From assembly GCA_017509715.1 (NCBI GenBank), contig JAFWOU010000011.1, positions 98,496-162,495 on the forward strand: a stretch of 64,000 bases of DNA, read 5' to 3'. The translations under genes and the position numbers were made by a program. The stretch comes from Paludibacteraceae bacterium. GTDB lineage: Bacteria > Bacteroidota > Bacteroidia > Bacteroidales > Paludibacteraceae. The notes under the pieces are model-generated. The model was given only the letters and a program-made list of their open reading frames with translations. It searched no databases and was not told the origin of the DNA. Positions 1-8,212 of the stretch are shown here, piece by piece; within the stretch, counting starts at the first letter, position 1, and every line of letters starts with the position of its first letter.

Positions 1-738
1 CGTTGTCGCGAAGCGTCCGTCATCGAGAATCCGCAACTCTCCATGGTCCTCACCGGTACATTCTCCCAGTACCATGCCCTCGTGCCCAGTATCGAAAACG
101 GTTACTTCTCCCGTCTCCTCACCCTCATCATTGATGAGCACCAGGCTTTCAATAGCCGCTACGTGCAGCCCTCCGAGAACTCCGGTGATACTATCCGGGC
201 TGCGGCCGAACAGCTTTACCGGCTCTACGAGTCCTTACTATTTGCGCACCCGCGCGAGTTTACCCTCACACCGGAGCAGCAATCGCGCTTGGGCAACCAC
301 CTGGAGACCGCTTATCCTACCCTCATCCGCATGCTCGGCGAAGACTTCCACTCCGTCGTCCTCCGTATGGCTGTCCAAATCGAACGTATCGCCATGATCC
401 TCTCCACGCTCCGTGGAAACATGGAGGTCTGCTCCGATGAAGATTATCAGACTGCGGAGATGATCGGGAATAAACTAATACTGCATATGGCCCAAGCGTA
501 TCAGTTGGTAAAAGGAACGGAGAAAAAAGAGCTTCCGCAAGTGAAGCCTCTGGATCAAAAGCAGATACTGCTGAGTTTGCTGCCGGAGGAGTTTGAAAGT
601 AAGACGTTGGTAGATGAGGCTCAGAGCCAAGGTATCAGTCGTCGTACAGCCTTTAATTGGAGCGAAGAATGGCAGGAACATGGCGTGATACTAAAAATCC
701 GACATGGTGTATTTAAGAAGCAACCCGCTATTGCATAG
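1..738 (+). CDS. DUF3987-family protein, C-terminal part (cut by window edge)
   Basis: The frame is open from base 1, so about 245 residues of a longer protein are visible; any P-loop half lies outside the window. Seen: the segment LTGTFSQYHALVPSIENGY, the helix IRMAVQIERIAMIL and a C-terminal helix-turn-helix-like stretch (SRRTAFNWSEEW). These match the second copy at 53130-54458 almost position by position. DUF3987 proteins of Bacteroidales are usually linked to mobile elements and primase- or helicase-like genes, but their function is unproven. This copy lacks the roughly 35-residue hairpin-bearing insertion found in the other copy just before the CSDxDYxTAEMIG motif. A small partner gene follows in the same direction, as in the other module. 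Confidence 0.75.
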   Translation, partial: RCREASVIENPQLSMVLTGTFSQYHALVPSIENGYFSRLLTLIIDEHQAFNSRYVQPSENSGDTIRAAAEQLYRLYESLLFAHPREFTLTPEQQSRLGNHLETAYPTLIRMLGEDFHSVVLRMAVQIERIAMILSTLRGNMEVCSDEDYQTAEMIGNKLILHMAQAYQLVKGTEKKELPQVKPLDQKQILLSLLPEEFESKTLVDEAQSQGISRRTAFNWSEEWQEHGVILKIRHGVFKKQPAIA

Positions 739-881
739 GCTTTGGGTATGTGATGGGTATGGTAATGACCAACGAATAGTCAACTTATCATCAACTTATC
801 ACTAACGAATGGAAGGAGAATGGTTGCTTCAAGTATGAAGCAAAAATGAAAAATGATACAAATTTTAATAAAAAAATCGCT

Positions 882-947
882 CTGCACTATTTGCACTATT
901 TGCACTTTGAGGGTCGAAAGTGCAGAAAGTGCAGAAAGTGCAATGCA
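882..947. repeat. Inverted repeat of three 9-mers between DUF3987 gene and partner
   Basis: The left arm iterates TGCACTATT (last unit TGCACTTT) and the right arm iterates AAAGTGCAG three times. They form an imperfect stem of about 27 bp with an 8-base loop (909-916), ending 15 bases before the partner start codon. The rest of the gap (739-881) holds short iterated words such as caacttatca and aacgaat. A stem of the same design but unrelated sequence lies in the other module at 53027-53135. Confidence 0.8.
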
Positions 948-961
948 AAAATTTATATACT

Positions 962-1342
962 ATGGCAAAATTTCAAACAGAAGCCGGGATAGAAGGAATG
1001 ACCGGCAAGTTAAGTAAACGTTCGCGTCTGGTGATGCGAAAGAAAGAATGGCATTATCCGGATGGCCGCGTGTTTGGAGAAGGTCCGAAGGAAGTATACG
1101 AACTGAGGGATCGCGACTATAAGCATAATCCGCGCTCGCAAGCGGAGCAGGTACAGTATGAACGCTGGAAGGCCGTTTGTCGGGAGGCATCGCGCATCGC
1201 CAAGGACCCTACGCATCCGCGGTATCAGGAGATGGTCGAACGGCATATGGCGCAGCTAAAAGGCAAACCCGATCCCGCCCTCGGCAAGAAACAGATCTGC
1301 CAGTTCGGCAATTTCGTACGAGCCGTCCTCTGCCACGAATAA
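962..1342 (+). CDS. Small partner protein of DUF3987 (126 aa, unknown function)
   Basis: Basic 126-residue protein of unknown function. The ATG at 962 (MAKFQTEAG) gives the same length and N-terminus as its paralogue at 52222-52599; an in-frame start at 920 would add the inverted repeat as coding. Shared positions include TGK(L/M)S near residue 15, VMR(K/Q)K, GPKE, ERW..(V/A)CREA and the C-terminal QF(G/P)NFVR(A/S)VL.HE. The conserved gene order after DUF3987 in both modules suggests the two proteins work together, perhaps in replication or maintenance of an element, but this is inference. No known domain was recognised. Confidence 0.8.
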   Translation: MAKFQTEAGIEGMTGKLSKRSRLVMRKKEWHYPDGRVFGEGPKEVYELRDRDYKHNPRSQAEQVQYERWKAVCREASRIAKDPTHPRYQEMVERHMAQLKGKPDPALGKKQICQFGNFVRAVLCHE

Positions 1343-1418
1343 TTTACCCCCAATATACAACACTCGGAACGTAATATGCACAAAATTAGGCAAAAAATCG
1401 CAAAAAATTACCAAAATA

Positions 1419-1450
1419 TTTGCATATATCAATTATTTGTAGTAATTTTG
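1419..1450 (+). promoter_or_regulatory. Bacteroidota-type promoter for the RNA leader
   Basis: TTTG at 1419-1422 followed by GCATATATC, a 20-base spacer, and TAATTTTG at 1443-1450. Transcription should start near 1457, more than 400 bases before the next gene, so a long leader or separate RNA is predicted. Confidence 0.75.
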
Positions 1451-1456
1451 CAGCGC

Positions 1457-1562
1457 AAAGTGATTTGCAGCTCTTGCCGAGAGCGTAATCTTCGGCACGT
1501 CGGATCTTAGACGTTAAATGGGATGACATATTGAAAAAAAGCGTCTTACGCGCTTTGTTTTG
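1457..1562 (+). ncRNA. Candidate structured RNA or 5' part of leader
   Basis: Begins at the predicted transcription start. It holds two mutually exclusive hairpins, GCTCT/AGAGC (1470-1484) and TGCCGA/TCGGCA (1475-1496), then AAAGCG/CGCTTT (1538-1556) followed by GTTTT, a possible weak terminator. No open frame of note. It does not show the conserved cores of tmRNA, SRP RNA or RNase P RNA. Confidence 0.4.
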
Positions 1563-1599
1563 GCTCATCTGAATCTCGCAAATTCACATAAATTCCAAA

Positions 1600-1772
1600 A
1601 CATAGCGACACAGACGCCCATAGTGTGTATATTTTGTACACGCGCATCTGCGTATAGGTACATTATAGATATATACATACGGCGTGGGCTCAGTGTTGTT
1701 TGTTCGGAATTGAAGGCAATGCGAGAGCCTAGATGAGCGGAACAACAGCAATGTGGTCCCGCTTTTTTGTTG
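1600..1772 (+). ncRNA. Cloverleaf-like structured RNA ending in a terminator
   Basis: A closing stem pairs CGACAC (1606-1611), GA and GCCCA (1616-1620) with TGGGC (1685-1689), TC and GTGTTG (1693-1698). Inside are GTGTA/TACAC, ACGC/GCGT and CGTAT/ATACG hairpins, giving a cloverleaf-like outline. At the 3' end AGCGGAAC (1736-1743) pairs with GTCCCGCT (1756-1763) before a run of T, a rho-independent terminator. TGTTGTT (1694-1700) can pair either with the 5' strand of the closing stem or with AACAACA (1741-1747), which overlaps the terminator arm. It could be an independent RNA or a terminating leader of the gene at 1874. Identity unknown. Confidence 0.6.
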
Positions 1773-1873
1773 TATATATGCCTCTGGTATTTCTAGGAAA
1801 TCTAGGATATCTAGGACGACTATAAGTGCTAACTAGTTAACCCAAATATTAACCAACTAAATTTTCAGAGATT

Positions 1874-4345
1874 ATGAGAAAATTTCATCTCTTATTAACC
1901 CTCGTGGCGCTTTTCCTCGCCACAACATCGCTCTGGGCAAAACCAGCCGTCGCCGACGCCAACGGCAAACTGCCTGGCGCTTTTTCGGTAGCGTGTGGCA
2001 GACAAGTCTATTTCTCACATGGAAATTTGCAATATCAGGCATCATCTAACACTTGGCGTTTTGCAGAAAACCAGTACGATGCGATTGGCGGTTCAGGTGC
2101 AGGCGCAATGGCACCATATAAGAACAGTTCTTCAGGAAACCAAACATCTTCCGGTCGTGACACACAGTCAAATTGGATAGACCTTTTTCAATGGGGAACA
2201 GGAAATAACCCAACATTAGCGACAAATGATAAAACCTTTTCATTTACCGACTGGGGTGGTAATACAATTCATAGTGGTGAAGATGTAGTTAGTACTGGAT
2301 GGCGTACTCTTACTAATGACGAGATAACATACCTACTTGCGAGTCGACATGATGCCACAAACTTACGTGGCTTAGCAACTATTTGGAATGCAGACAGCTC
2401 TGCAGTGATAGGTGTCGGCTTAATTATACTTCCCGATGGTTGGATCCAACCTAATGGATGTGCATTTGTTGGTACAATTGAAAACTTTGAAATAAATAAT
2501 TATAAGTTTAATGGTGGATGGGAAAGGATGGAACAAGCGGGAGCTCTCTTCCTTCCTGCTGCAGGTAATCGTCAGGGTACACAGTATGATATGCTGGTGA
2601 ATTATCCAGGGACTTATGGAAGTTATTGGACTTCAACCAGACGTGGTGGTTCTAGTGAAGCATACAGAATGACATTTGGAGGTGCTCGTTATAGTTCGTC
2701 ATATACAGGAGAGTTAGAATACAATGTATATAGAAGCTCAGAGTATGCGTACGCTGTTCGCCTAGTTCAGGATGTAGACCCTGCAGATGTACCGGAGACA
2801 CCGCAAGCATATGTAACATCTGATCCTGTCGGCAAAACCAATATGACATATACAGGAAGTAGCCAAACACTCCTCAGTAATACAGCAAGCGGAGCAACCG
2901 GCGGTACAGTAAAGTATAGAGTAGGTACATCCGGAAGTTGGGGAACCGCTACATCTTATTATTCCGCTACCAACGCTGGCGACTATATCGTTCAATGGTT
3001 TGTGGATCACACAGGCAATAGTCAATGTTATGTTAGTTCAGACGTACAAGAGATCCACGTTACCATCAAAAGAAGAGCAACTTCTGCTCCGAGTCCTAAA
3101 CCTACCATCGCGGCTGCTTCATCTTTAACCTATAATGGCTCTGCACAAGATTTAGTAACTACAACTGGTTCGATTCAGTCGGGCTATACAGCAGTGTATT
3201 CGACTGATGGCGTCAACTGGAGCACGACTATCCCGCAAGAAACCAATGCCGGCGACTATACCGTATATTACAAATTCTATAAGGGTAACAACGAGGAATA
3301 CGTACCTTCACCGAATACAATCAATGCCTCTATCGCTCAAGCAGACCTTGACCTTTCAGGTGTAGCGCTTCCGGGAAGCACAAGTTCGATTCCTTATGAC
3401 GGTACAGAAAAGACATTATTAGAAATAGAAGATATTCCTGATTGTACGGTATGGTACAAATTAGGAGACGGCGAATGGACTACCACGCCTCCTACGGAAA
3501 CAGATGCCAATGCTTATAGTGTACAGTATAAGATTGTGCCTAGCGATCCTAACTATAAAACATATGGCCCGAATACAGTAACTGTTACCATTATGGACTA
3601 TCCGACCGTTTCCGACCATTCGGACGCAACGACGATCGCCACTGTCCTCAACAATCTTGCCGATCCTTGGACATTGAAAGTGGCTCGTACCATCTATGCT
3701 AACGATGAGTACAATACCATCTGTCTGCCGTTCTCGCTTGATGCAAGCGCTTTGGCAGCAAGCCCGCTGGCAGGCTTCAACCGCCTGAAGACCTTACGCG
3801 GCGCTAAGGTAACGGGTATCGCTCCGGACCTCTCTATCGATATCCTCGTAGAAGATGCTACGACCATCGAAGCCGGTATCCCGTACCTCATCAGTTATCC
3901 GAGCGCACATGCCGACATCGTTAATCCGGTATTCGAAAATGTTACCGAGACCACGACCACGCCGAGCGCTACCTCTGCCGATGGCGTCACCTTCCAGGGT
4001 ATGTTTGCACAAGTGCACATCGATCCGTACGCATCCGAGCGCGACGAAGACTACCTCTTCCTCGGCGCTAACAGCCAGCTGATGTGGCCTGCATCCTCTC
4101 AGACTGACTCGTCAATCAAGATGCGTGGCTTCCGTGCTTACTTCATCATCGATCGTTCGGTCATCACCCCGGCTCTGGCACCCAAGGGCACCCGTGCACG
4201 CATCGTGGACGCTCCGAAGACCGCTACCGGCATCGATGACGCATCCGCCAAGTTTGGCGAATCCCAAAAGATCCTGGAAAATGGCATCCTCTATATCATC
4301 CGTAACGGCGTCCGCTATAACGCCCAAGGCCAGATCGTAAAATAA
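1874..4345 (+). CDS. Large exported protein with MBG-like repeats and C-terminal YN..G..VK tail
   Basis: 823 residues with a clear signal peptide (MRKFHLLLTLVALFLATTSL, cleaved near residue 22). Residues 30-300 resemble the FISUMP/Fib_succ-type module of Bacteroidales surface proteins (GNLQYQ..., WIDLFQWGTG, YWTSTR, YAYAVRLV). Residues 310-575 hold three repeats of about 85 residues of the MBG type (YTGSSQTLL / YNGSAQDLV / YDGTEKTLL, each with NAGDY or DANAY). Residues 595-790 form a module with the YNTICLPFSL motif common in Prevotella-like secreted proteins. The last 25 residues (ILENGILYIIRNGVRYNAQG..VK) match the tails of three other exported proteins in the window. Role is likely cell surface; no enzymatic residue was recognised. 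A long RNA leader precedes it. Confidence 0.8.
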   Translation: MRKFHLLLTLVALFLATTSLWAKPAVADANGKLPGAFSVACGRQVYFSHGNLQYQASSNTWRFAENQYDAIGGSGAGAMAPYKNSSSGNQTSSGRDTQSNWIDLFQWGTGNNPTLATNDKTFSFTDWGGNTIHSGEDVVSTGWRTLTNDEITYLLASRHDATNLRGLATIWNADSSAVIGVGLIILPDGWIQPNGCAFVGTIENFEINNYKFNGGWERMEQAGALFLPAAGNRQGTQYDMLVNYPGTYGSYWTSTRRGGSSEAYRMTFGGARYSSSYTGELEYNVYRSSEYAYAVRLVQDVDPADVPETPQAYVTSDPVGKTNMTYTGSSQTLLSNTASGATGGTVKYRVGTSGSWGTATSYYSATNAGDYIVQWFVDHTGNSQCYVSSDVQEIHVTIKRRATSAPSPKPTIAAASSLTYNGSAQDLVTTTGSIQSGYTAVYSTDGVNWSTTIPQETNAGDYTVYYKFYKGNNEEYVPSPNTINASIAQADLDLSGVALPGSTSSIPYDGTEKTLLEIEDIPDCTVWYKLGDGEWTTTPPTETDANAYSVQYKIVPSDPNYKTYGPNTVTVTIMDYPTVSDHSDATTIATVLNNLADPWTLKVARTIYANDEYNTICLPFSLDASALAASPLAGFNRLKTLRGAKVTGIAPDLSIDILVEDATTIEAGIPYLISYPSAHADIVNPVFENVTETTTTPSATSADGVTFQGMFAQVHIDPYASERDEDYLFLGANSQLMWPASSQTDSSIKMRGFRAYFIIDRSVITPALAPKGTRARIVDAPKTATGIDDASAKFGESQKILENGILYIIRNGVRYNAQGQIVK

Positions 4346-4359
4346 GCAACGTTAATTTC

Positions 4360-4378
4360 GTCGGAATAGCATTCCGAC
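4360..4378. repeat. AT-NNN-AT hairpin after the stop codon
   Basis: GTCGGAAT, loop agc, ATTCCGAC: an 8-bp perfect stem with a 3-base loop, 14 bases after the stop of the 823-aa gene. It has no T run in its immediate 3' flank, so it is not a typical terminator. Member of the dispersed hairpin family described in the findings. Confidence 0.75.
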
Positions 4379-4395
4379 ACCCAAAAAGTAATAAT

Positions 4396-4575
4396 ATGAA
4401 AAACGTAGTTAATCGTGCCTTTATGGCTAAGAAAAAGTCGTATATCTATCCTCAGACAGAGGTCCTGCCCGTCTTGGGCACGGCAGTTATGTTGGGCGCC
4501 AGCGGTGATGTCCATTCCGGAAACACCGAACAGGGCGACCAGACCCAGAACTATGCTCCGCGCAAGGTATTCTAA
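4396..4575 (+). CDS. 59-aa peptide with KKxYxxPxxEV motif
   Basis: ATG at 4396 to TAA at 4573-4575. The sequence begins MKNVVNRAFMAKKKSYIYP and continues QTEVLPVLGTAVMLGASGD, ending in a polar tail. The K-K-x-Y-x-x-P-x-x-E-V segment recurs at the N-terminus of the protein at 54952 (KKIYTQPRIETV). Short peptides of this type next to exported proteins are common in Bacteroidales, but no function is known. It sits 17 bases after the hairpin and is closed by the strong terminator at 4625-4666. It has no obvious signal peptide. Confidence 0.6.
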   Translation: MKNVVNRAFMAKKKSYIYPQTEVLPVLGTAVMLGASGDVHSGNTEQGDQTQNYAPRKVF

Positions 4576-4624
4576 TCTTGTGCCTATCGCCGATCGCTTT
4601 TAGCTTAGATCGGCAAAGTCTATA

Positions 4625-4666
4625 CGCAAAAACCGCCGGCCTCGTGTGAGGTCGGCGGTTTTTGCG
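4625..4666. terminator. Bidirectional terminator between convergent genes
   Basis: A 19-bp stem (one G-T pair) with a 4-base loop gtgt; A and T runs flank the GC core on both sides, so it can stop transcription from the peptide gene and from the converging ATPase gene. Confidence 0.9.
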
Positions 4667-4688
4667 TTGTAAAGACTTTTGTTTGTTT

Positions 4689-6038
4689 CTATAATAATCC
4701 TGTCATATACAAGGGCAGATAGGTTATACCGTCTTTGATTTCCATGTCCTTCGTGTGCAGCACGATGGGGTTGGTAACGTACTGGTTGAACTTATCCATG
4801 CATTTGTTGAGCGAGGACAGAGAGTAACGCGGCGTTGATTTGACTTCAATCGGGCAGATGTTCTTGCGTGACGTGACGGTGGATTTACTGATAAGGAAGT
4901 CAATCTCCATCGTGTTAGCAGCGTTCTCATCGTCGTATTGATAGAAATAGTATAGTTTGCGCCCAGCTGCAACTAACATCTGTGCAACGATGTTCTCCAT
5001 GACATAGCCAAGGTTCACTTCCAGTTTACCGTGCAAGATCCGTTCGTATATTTCTGCCGGCATTTTGCCTTGCTCATCAAAGGCAAGGCTGAGAAATAGG
5101 CCTGTGTCTGCCATGTAACACTTAAGCTTTGTGCGTTCGGTGTTCATTCCGAGACCGATATTGGGTGCGAACGTGTTGTAACAGATATTGACGATCCGCG
5201 AGTCGCGTAGCCAGAAGAACGAACTCTCGTAGTTGACGTAGCGTGCGTTCTCGTTGAGATCGGATAACATAAAGCGTGTACCGTGTTTCTGCAGCTGCGA
5301 TGGAATGGCTTCAAACACTGCTGCTGCCTTGGCTTCTGCGCCTGTAGCGTACTTGCGGATATCGTCGCGATAGAGGGCAAGGATATTCTGCTTCACTGCT
5401 TCCGTCTGGCGGAAATCCTTGGTGTCAATATAGGTCTGGAGCACTTGCGGCATGCCGCCTAACAGCATATAGAGCCGGAACAAGTCCATAGCTTTGCGAT
5501 GGATAGGTCCAAGCGGTTTCTTCTGCTCATAACAATCGCGGATGAAAGGCATCAACATCTCGTTACCCATCGCCCAAAGGAACTCCTCGAAGTCCATGGG
5601 GTACATAGGCAGTTTCTGCTCTTCCGAAGGAATGACGATGCCTTTGACATTCTTGTGGATACTAATGAGTGAACCAGTCTCGATGTAGTCGTACCTACCA
5701 TCTTGCACAAGGTATTTGATGAGCGCACGCGCTGGAGGATATTGCTGCACCTCGTCGAAGATGATCAACGATTTGCGCGGTTGAAGTTGTACGTTGAAAT
5801 GTAACGACAACATCTGAAACAGCATATCGAGGCGCGTAGAGTAGTTCTCGAAGAATGCAATCACTTCATTGGGTACATGGTTGAAGTCTATCAGTATGTA
5901 GCTCTCGTACTCGTTACGAGCGAACTCCTCCACGATGTAACTTTTACCTATACGGCGGGCTCCCTCAATGAGCAGAGCACTTTTGCCGTTGGATGATTTC
6001 TTCCATTCGACCAGTTGGTCATATACTTTCCGTCTCAT
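4689..6038 (-). CDS. ATPase of the AAA_14/DUF4143 type
   Basis: 449 residues. Walker A GARRIGKS near residue 25 and Walker B LIIFDEVQ near residue 93 define the N-terminal P-loop domain. The segment PMYPMDFEEFLWAMG and the later helices match the usual linker. The C-terminal third contains EIDFLIS.............PIEVKST, the PD-(D/E)XK nuclease-like core of DUF4143. Such proteins are abundant in Bacteroidota, often in many copies; physiological role is not established. It is a lone gene transcribed toward the terminator at 4625-4666 and divergent from the regulator at 6412. Its promoter region resembles that of the related gene at 56160. Confidence 0.88.
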   Translation of the reverse strand: MRRKVYDQLVEWKKSSNGKSALLIEGARRIGKSYIVEEFARNEYESYILIDFNHVPNEVIAFFENYSTRLDMLFQMLSLHFNVQLQPRKSLIIFDEVQQYPPARALIKYLVQDGRYDYIETGSLISIHKNVKGIVIPSEEQKLPMYPMDFEEFLWAMGNEMLMPFIRDCYEQKKPLGPIHRKAMDLFRLYMLLGGMPQVLQTYIDTKDFRQTEAVKQNILALYRDDIRKYATGAEAKAAAVFEAIPSQLQKHGTRFMLSDLNENARYVNYESSFFWLRDSRIVNICYNTFAPNIGLGMNTERTKLKCYMADTGLFLSLAFDEQGKMPAEIYERILHGKLEVNLGYVMENIVAQMLVAAGRKLYYFYQYDDENAANTMEIDFLISKSTVTSRKNICPIEVKSTPRYSLSSLNKCMDKFNQYVTNPIVLHTKDMEIKDGITYLPLYMTGLL

Positions 6039-6411
6039 AAAGTTATAATTTTCACGTTTCCGGGCGTTAGATGTGCGTTACCGCATACGTTTCCTGGCTT
6101 AAGTGATGCTTTTTAACGCTTCTGCGCCTTATTTTTTGTTGTTTTTAACGTTTCTGGCTGCAAAGGTACGACAAATTATTGAAATGTGCAAGACTTTTGG
6201 CAGAAAAAAATGCAAATATGCTCGCATAAATTGATTTTTATGGCTAAAGGATTGATTGTTTAGAAATATTGTGTCATAATACATAACATTCTTTAAGATA
6301 AAATATACGATTGTTAAGAAAATAAATATATCGCTTGCGACATTAAAATAGTTTTTGTAATTTTGCATCGTGAACGATATAAATCCCGTAACCGGTAACC
6401 CATAACCCATT
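6039..6411. promoter_or_regulatory. Divergent promoter region (373 bases without a gene)
   Basis: On the minus strand, TACCTTTG (6161-6168) and CTTG (6189-6192) are spaced by 20 bases and serve the ATPase gene. On the plus strand TAATTTTG (6358-6365), with a weak TTGCGA upstream, precedes the OhrR-like gene. The remainder is AT-rich and holds nothing else recognisable. Confidence 0.65.
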
Positions 6412-6891
6412 ATGACTAATGAGCAACTAAAATTAGAGAACCAATTATGCTTCCGTTTGTACTCCGCGGCGCGGTTGACGATGGGAGCGTATCATCCCTA
6501 TCTGGATCCGCTTGGTATCACCTATCCGCAGTACTTGGTACTACTCGTACTATGGGAGCAGGACAAACAACCGGTATGCGATATCGGCAAACGCCTGATG
6601 CTTGACACCAACACGATGACACCGTTGCTGCAGCGCATGGAGAAAGCCGGACTCATCACACGTACACGCGGTAAAGAGGATACGCGCCAGCGCATCGTCT
6701 CTCTTACAAAGCAAGGCAAAGCACTCTACGAGCAGGCGCAAACCATACCGGAAAGCATGACCAAAGCGGTAATGGCATCAGAGGAGGAATTAAAGCAGAT
6801 TCTGCAGATGATTCCGCTGCTCGACAAACTGATTGAAGAACTGAAGAAGTTAGTCGAAAGTCAAAAGTCTAAAGAAATTAATAAATATTAA
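6412..6891 (+). CDS. MarR-family regulator, OhrR-like
   Basis: 159 residues. The N-terminus ENQLCFRLYSAARL carries a cysteine at residue 13 in the position of the peroxide-sensing cysteine of OhrR proteins, followed by the family signature GITYPQYLVLLVLWE. Winged-helix residues 50-105 include the recognition helix and the wing (RTRGKEDTRQRIVSLT). Likely a repressor that responds to organic peroxides. It heads a run with a ferritin-like protein, glutathione peroxidase and a mini winged helix, fitting an oxidative-stress role. The tail is extended by the in-frame word VESQKSK, encoded by a 17-base sequence also found in two other genes here. Confidence 0.85.
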   Translation: MTNEQLKLENQLCFRLYSAARLTMGAYHPYLDPLGITYPQYLVLLVLWEQDKQPVCDIGKRLMLDTNTMTPLLQRMEKAGLITRTRGKEDTRQRIVSLTKQGKALYEQAQTIPESMTKAVMASEEELKQILQMIPLLDKLIEELKKLVESQKSKEINKY

Positions 6892-6910
6892 CCTTCAAAA
6901 TTTTACAATT

Positions 6911-7372
6911 ATGAACAAGCAAGAAGCATTAAAAGCATTCGCCTATATGGGCGCAGTATGGTTTGGTAACAGTAAGCAACACTTCGCATTCTCGGCATAC
7001 TGCCGTCTGCAAGGCTGGAACAAGTTGGCTGACAAGTGGAAAGCCGAAGCTGAAGAAGAGTGGGATGAGGCTGAAGAAGTACTCAACCGTCTCGTTGAAT
7101 TGGGTTGCAAACCGGCAGACCTCCAAGAGGCTATGAAGACCATCGAGTTCCCCTTCTACGACGATCCGAAGCAGCAGATCGAGTCGGATTATCAACCCAC
7201 CGCTGTAGAGGAAATGAGCAAACTCGCACAGGCTTTTGCGGATGATTATCCTACGCAAAAACTCATCCTCAAATGGATCGACGGCGAGAAAGAGCACATG
7301 GAATGGGAAGCTCAGTACCTCAAACTCATCGACCGTCTCGGCTATGACAATTTCCTTATGGCGATGATGTAA
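6911..7372 (+). CDS. Ferritin-like protein
   Basis: 153 residues, all helical in character, with pairs of acidic residues (AEEEWDEAEEVL near 55, GEKEHMEWEAQYL near 130) in the spacing of a four-helix ferritin-like bundle. In the first motif the usual EExxH histidine appears to be replaced (EEEWDE), so a complete di-iron centre is uncertain. It lies 19 bases after the OhrR-like regulator and 1 base before the glutathione peroxidase gene, so probably the same transcript. Plausible role: iron storage or binding under peroxide stress. No signal peptide. Confidence 0.7.
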   Translation: MNKQEALKAFAYMGAVWFGNSKQHFAFSAYCRLQGWNKLADKWKAEAEEEWDEAEEVLNRLVELGCKPADLQEAMKTIEFPFYDDPKQQIESDYQPTAVEEMSKLAQAFADDYPTQKLILKWIDGEKEHMEWEAQYLKLIDRLGYDNFLMAMM

Positions 7373-7373
7373 T

Positions 7374-8012
7374 ATGCGCATCATTCGCATCTTACGGTGT
7401 ACGCTTTGGATAGCGTGCACCGCACTACTACTAAACTCATGTACAACCAAAACAAACGAAACTATGGCAACCATTTATGATTTTACTACCCTCAATAATA
7501 GGGGCAAAGAGGTGAACCTTGCAGACTACAAAGGACAAGTGATTCTTATCGTCAACACGGCTAGCAAATGCGGTTTTACCCCGCAGTATGACGGGCTGGA
7601 GGAGTTATACAAGAAGTACAAAGACCAAGGCTTCGTGATCCTTGGCTTCCCGTGCGACCAGTTTGCCAACCAAGAGCCGGGCAGCGACGAGCAGATTGAA
7701 GAGTTCTGCCGCCTGAACCACGGCGTTACCTTCCCGCTGATGGCAAAATCCGATGTCAACGGCGCGAACGCCAATCCCGTCTTCGAGTATCTCAAGACCC
7801 AAGCTCCGACCGAGGAGTATAAAGGTCTTAAGGGCAAAGCCGCACATGCTATGCTCAAGCGAATCAGCAAGAGCGTCGAGAAAGATAGCGATATCCTTTG
7901 GAACTTCACCAAGTTCCTCGTTTCCAAGGACGGCAAGACCATTCAACGCTTTGCGCCGGTAGCCGAACCCAAAGACTTCGAAGCTAACATCGTAGCTGAA
8001 TTGGCCAAGTAA
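7374..8012 (+). CDS. Glutathione peroxidase-family lipoprotein (Cys type)
   Basis: 212 residues. Residues 1-25 look like a lipoprotein signal (ALLLNSC, Cys 23), and the catalytic domain starts near the internal ATG at 7464. Active-site residues of the family are visible: Cys in NTASKCGFTPQYDG, Gln in LGFPCDQFANQEPG and Trp in ILWNFTKFLV. It should reduce peroxides with thioredoxin-like partners, probably at the periplasmic face if the long start is used. Start 7374 is preferred because it follows the ferritin-like stop immediately; use of the internal start would give a cytoplasmic enzyme. Confidence 0.9.
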   Translation: MRIIRILRCTLWIACTALLLNSCTTKTNETMATIYDFTTLNNRGKEVNLADYKGQVILIVNTASKCGFTPQYDGLEELYKKYKDQGFVILGFPCDQFANQEPGSDEQIEEFCRLNHGVTFPLMAKSDVNGANANPVFEYLKTQAPTEEYKGLKGKAAHAMLKRISKSVEKDSDILWNFTKFLVSKDGKTIQRFAPVAEPKDFEANIVAELAK

Positions 8013-8030
8013 CATTAAATAACTAACATT

Positions 8031-8204
8031 ATGAAAGAGCAAGTATTGAAAGCGATGCGTGAGTTCGGTCAACCCGTTAACGCAGGCAAGATTGCGGAGA
8101 TCACAGGTATCGACCGCAAGGAAGTGGACAAAGCGTTTGCAGAACTGAAGAAGGAAGGTGCCATCATCTCTCCGGTTCGTTGCAAGTGGGCTCCGGCTAA
8201 CTAA
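8031..8204 (+). CDS. 57-aa mini winged-helix protein
   Basis: ATG at 8031 to TAA at 8202-8204. The sequence MKEQVLKAMREFGQPVNAGK followed by IAEITGIDRKEVDKAF and a basic wing (SPVRCKW) is a single winged-helix unit without any other domain. Proteins of this size and pattern are common in Bacteroidota and Clostridia and are often called MarR-like, though DNA binding has rarely been tested. It follows the glutathione peroxidase gene by 18 bases, and a weak hairpin (8213-8234) follows it. Confidence 0.75.
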   Translation: MKEQVLKAMREFGQPVNAGKIAEITGIDRKEVDKAFAELKKEGAIISPVRCKWAPAN

Positions 8205-8212
8205 GTAATCTC

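Noticed and set aside
1457..1772. tmRNA, SRP RNA, RNase P RNA or 6S RNA
   Set aside because: The conserved cores of the first three are missing and the cloverleaf outline does not fit the long rod of 6S RNA.
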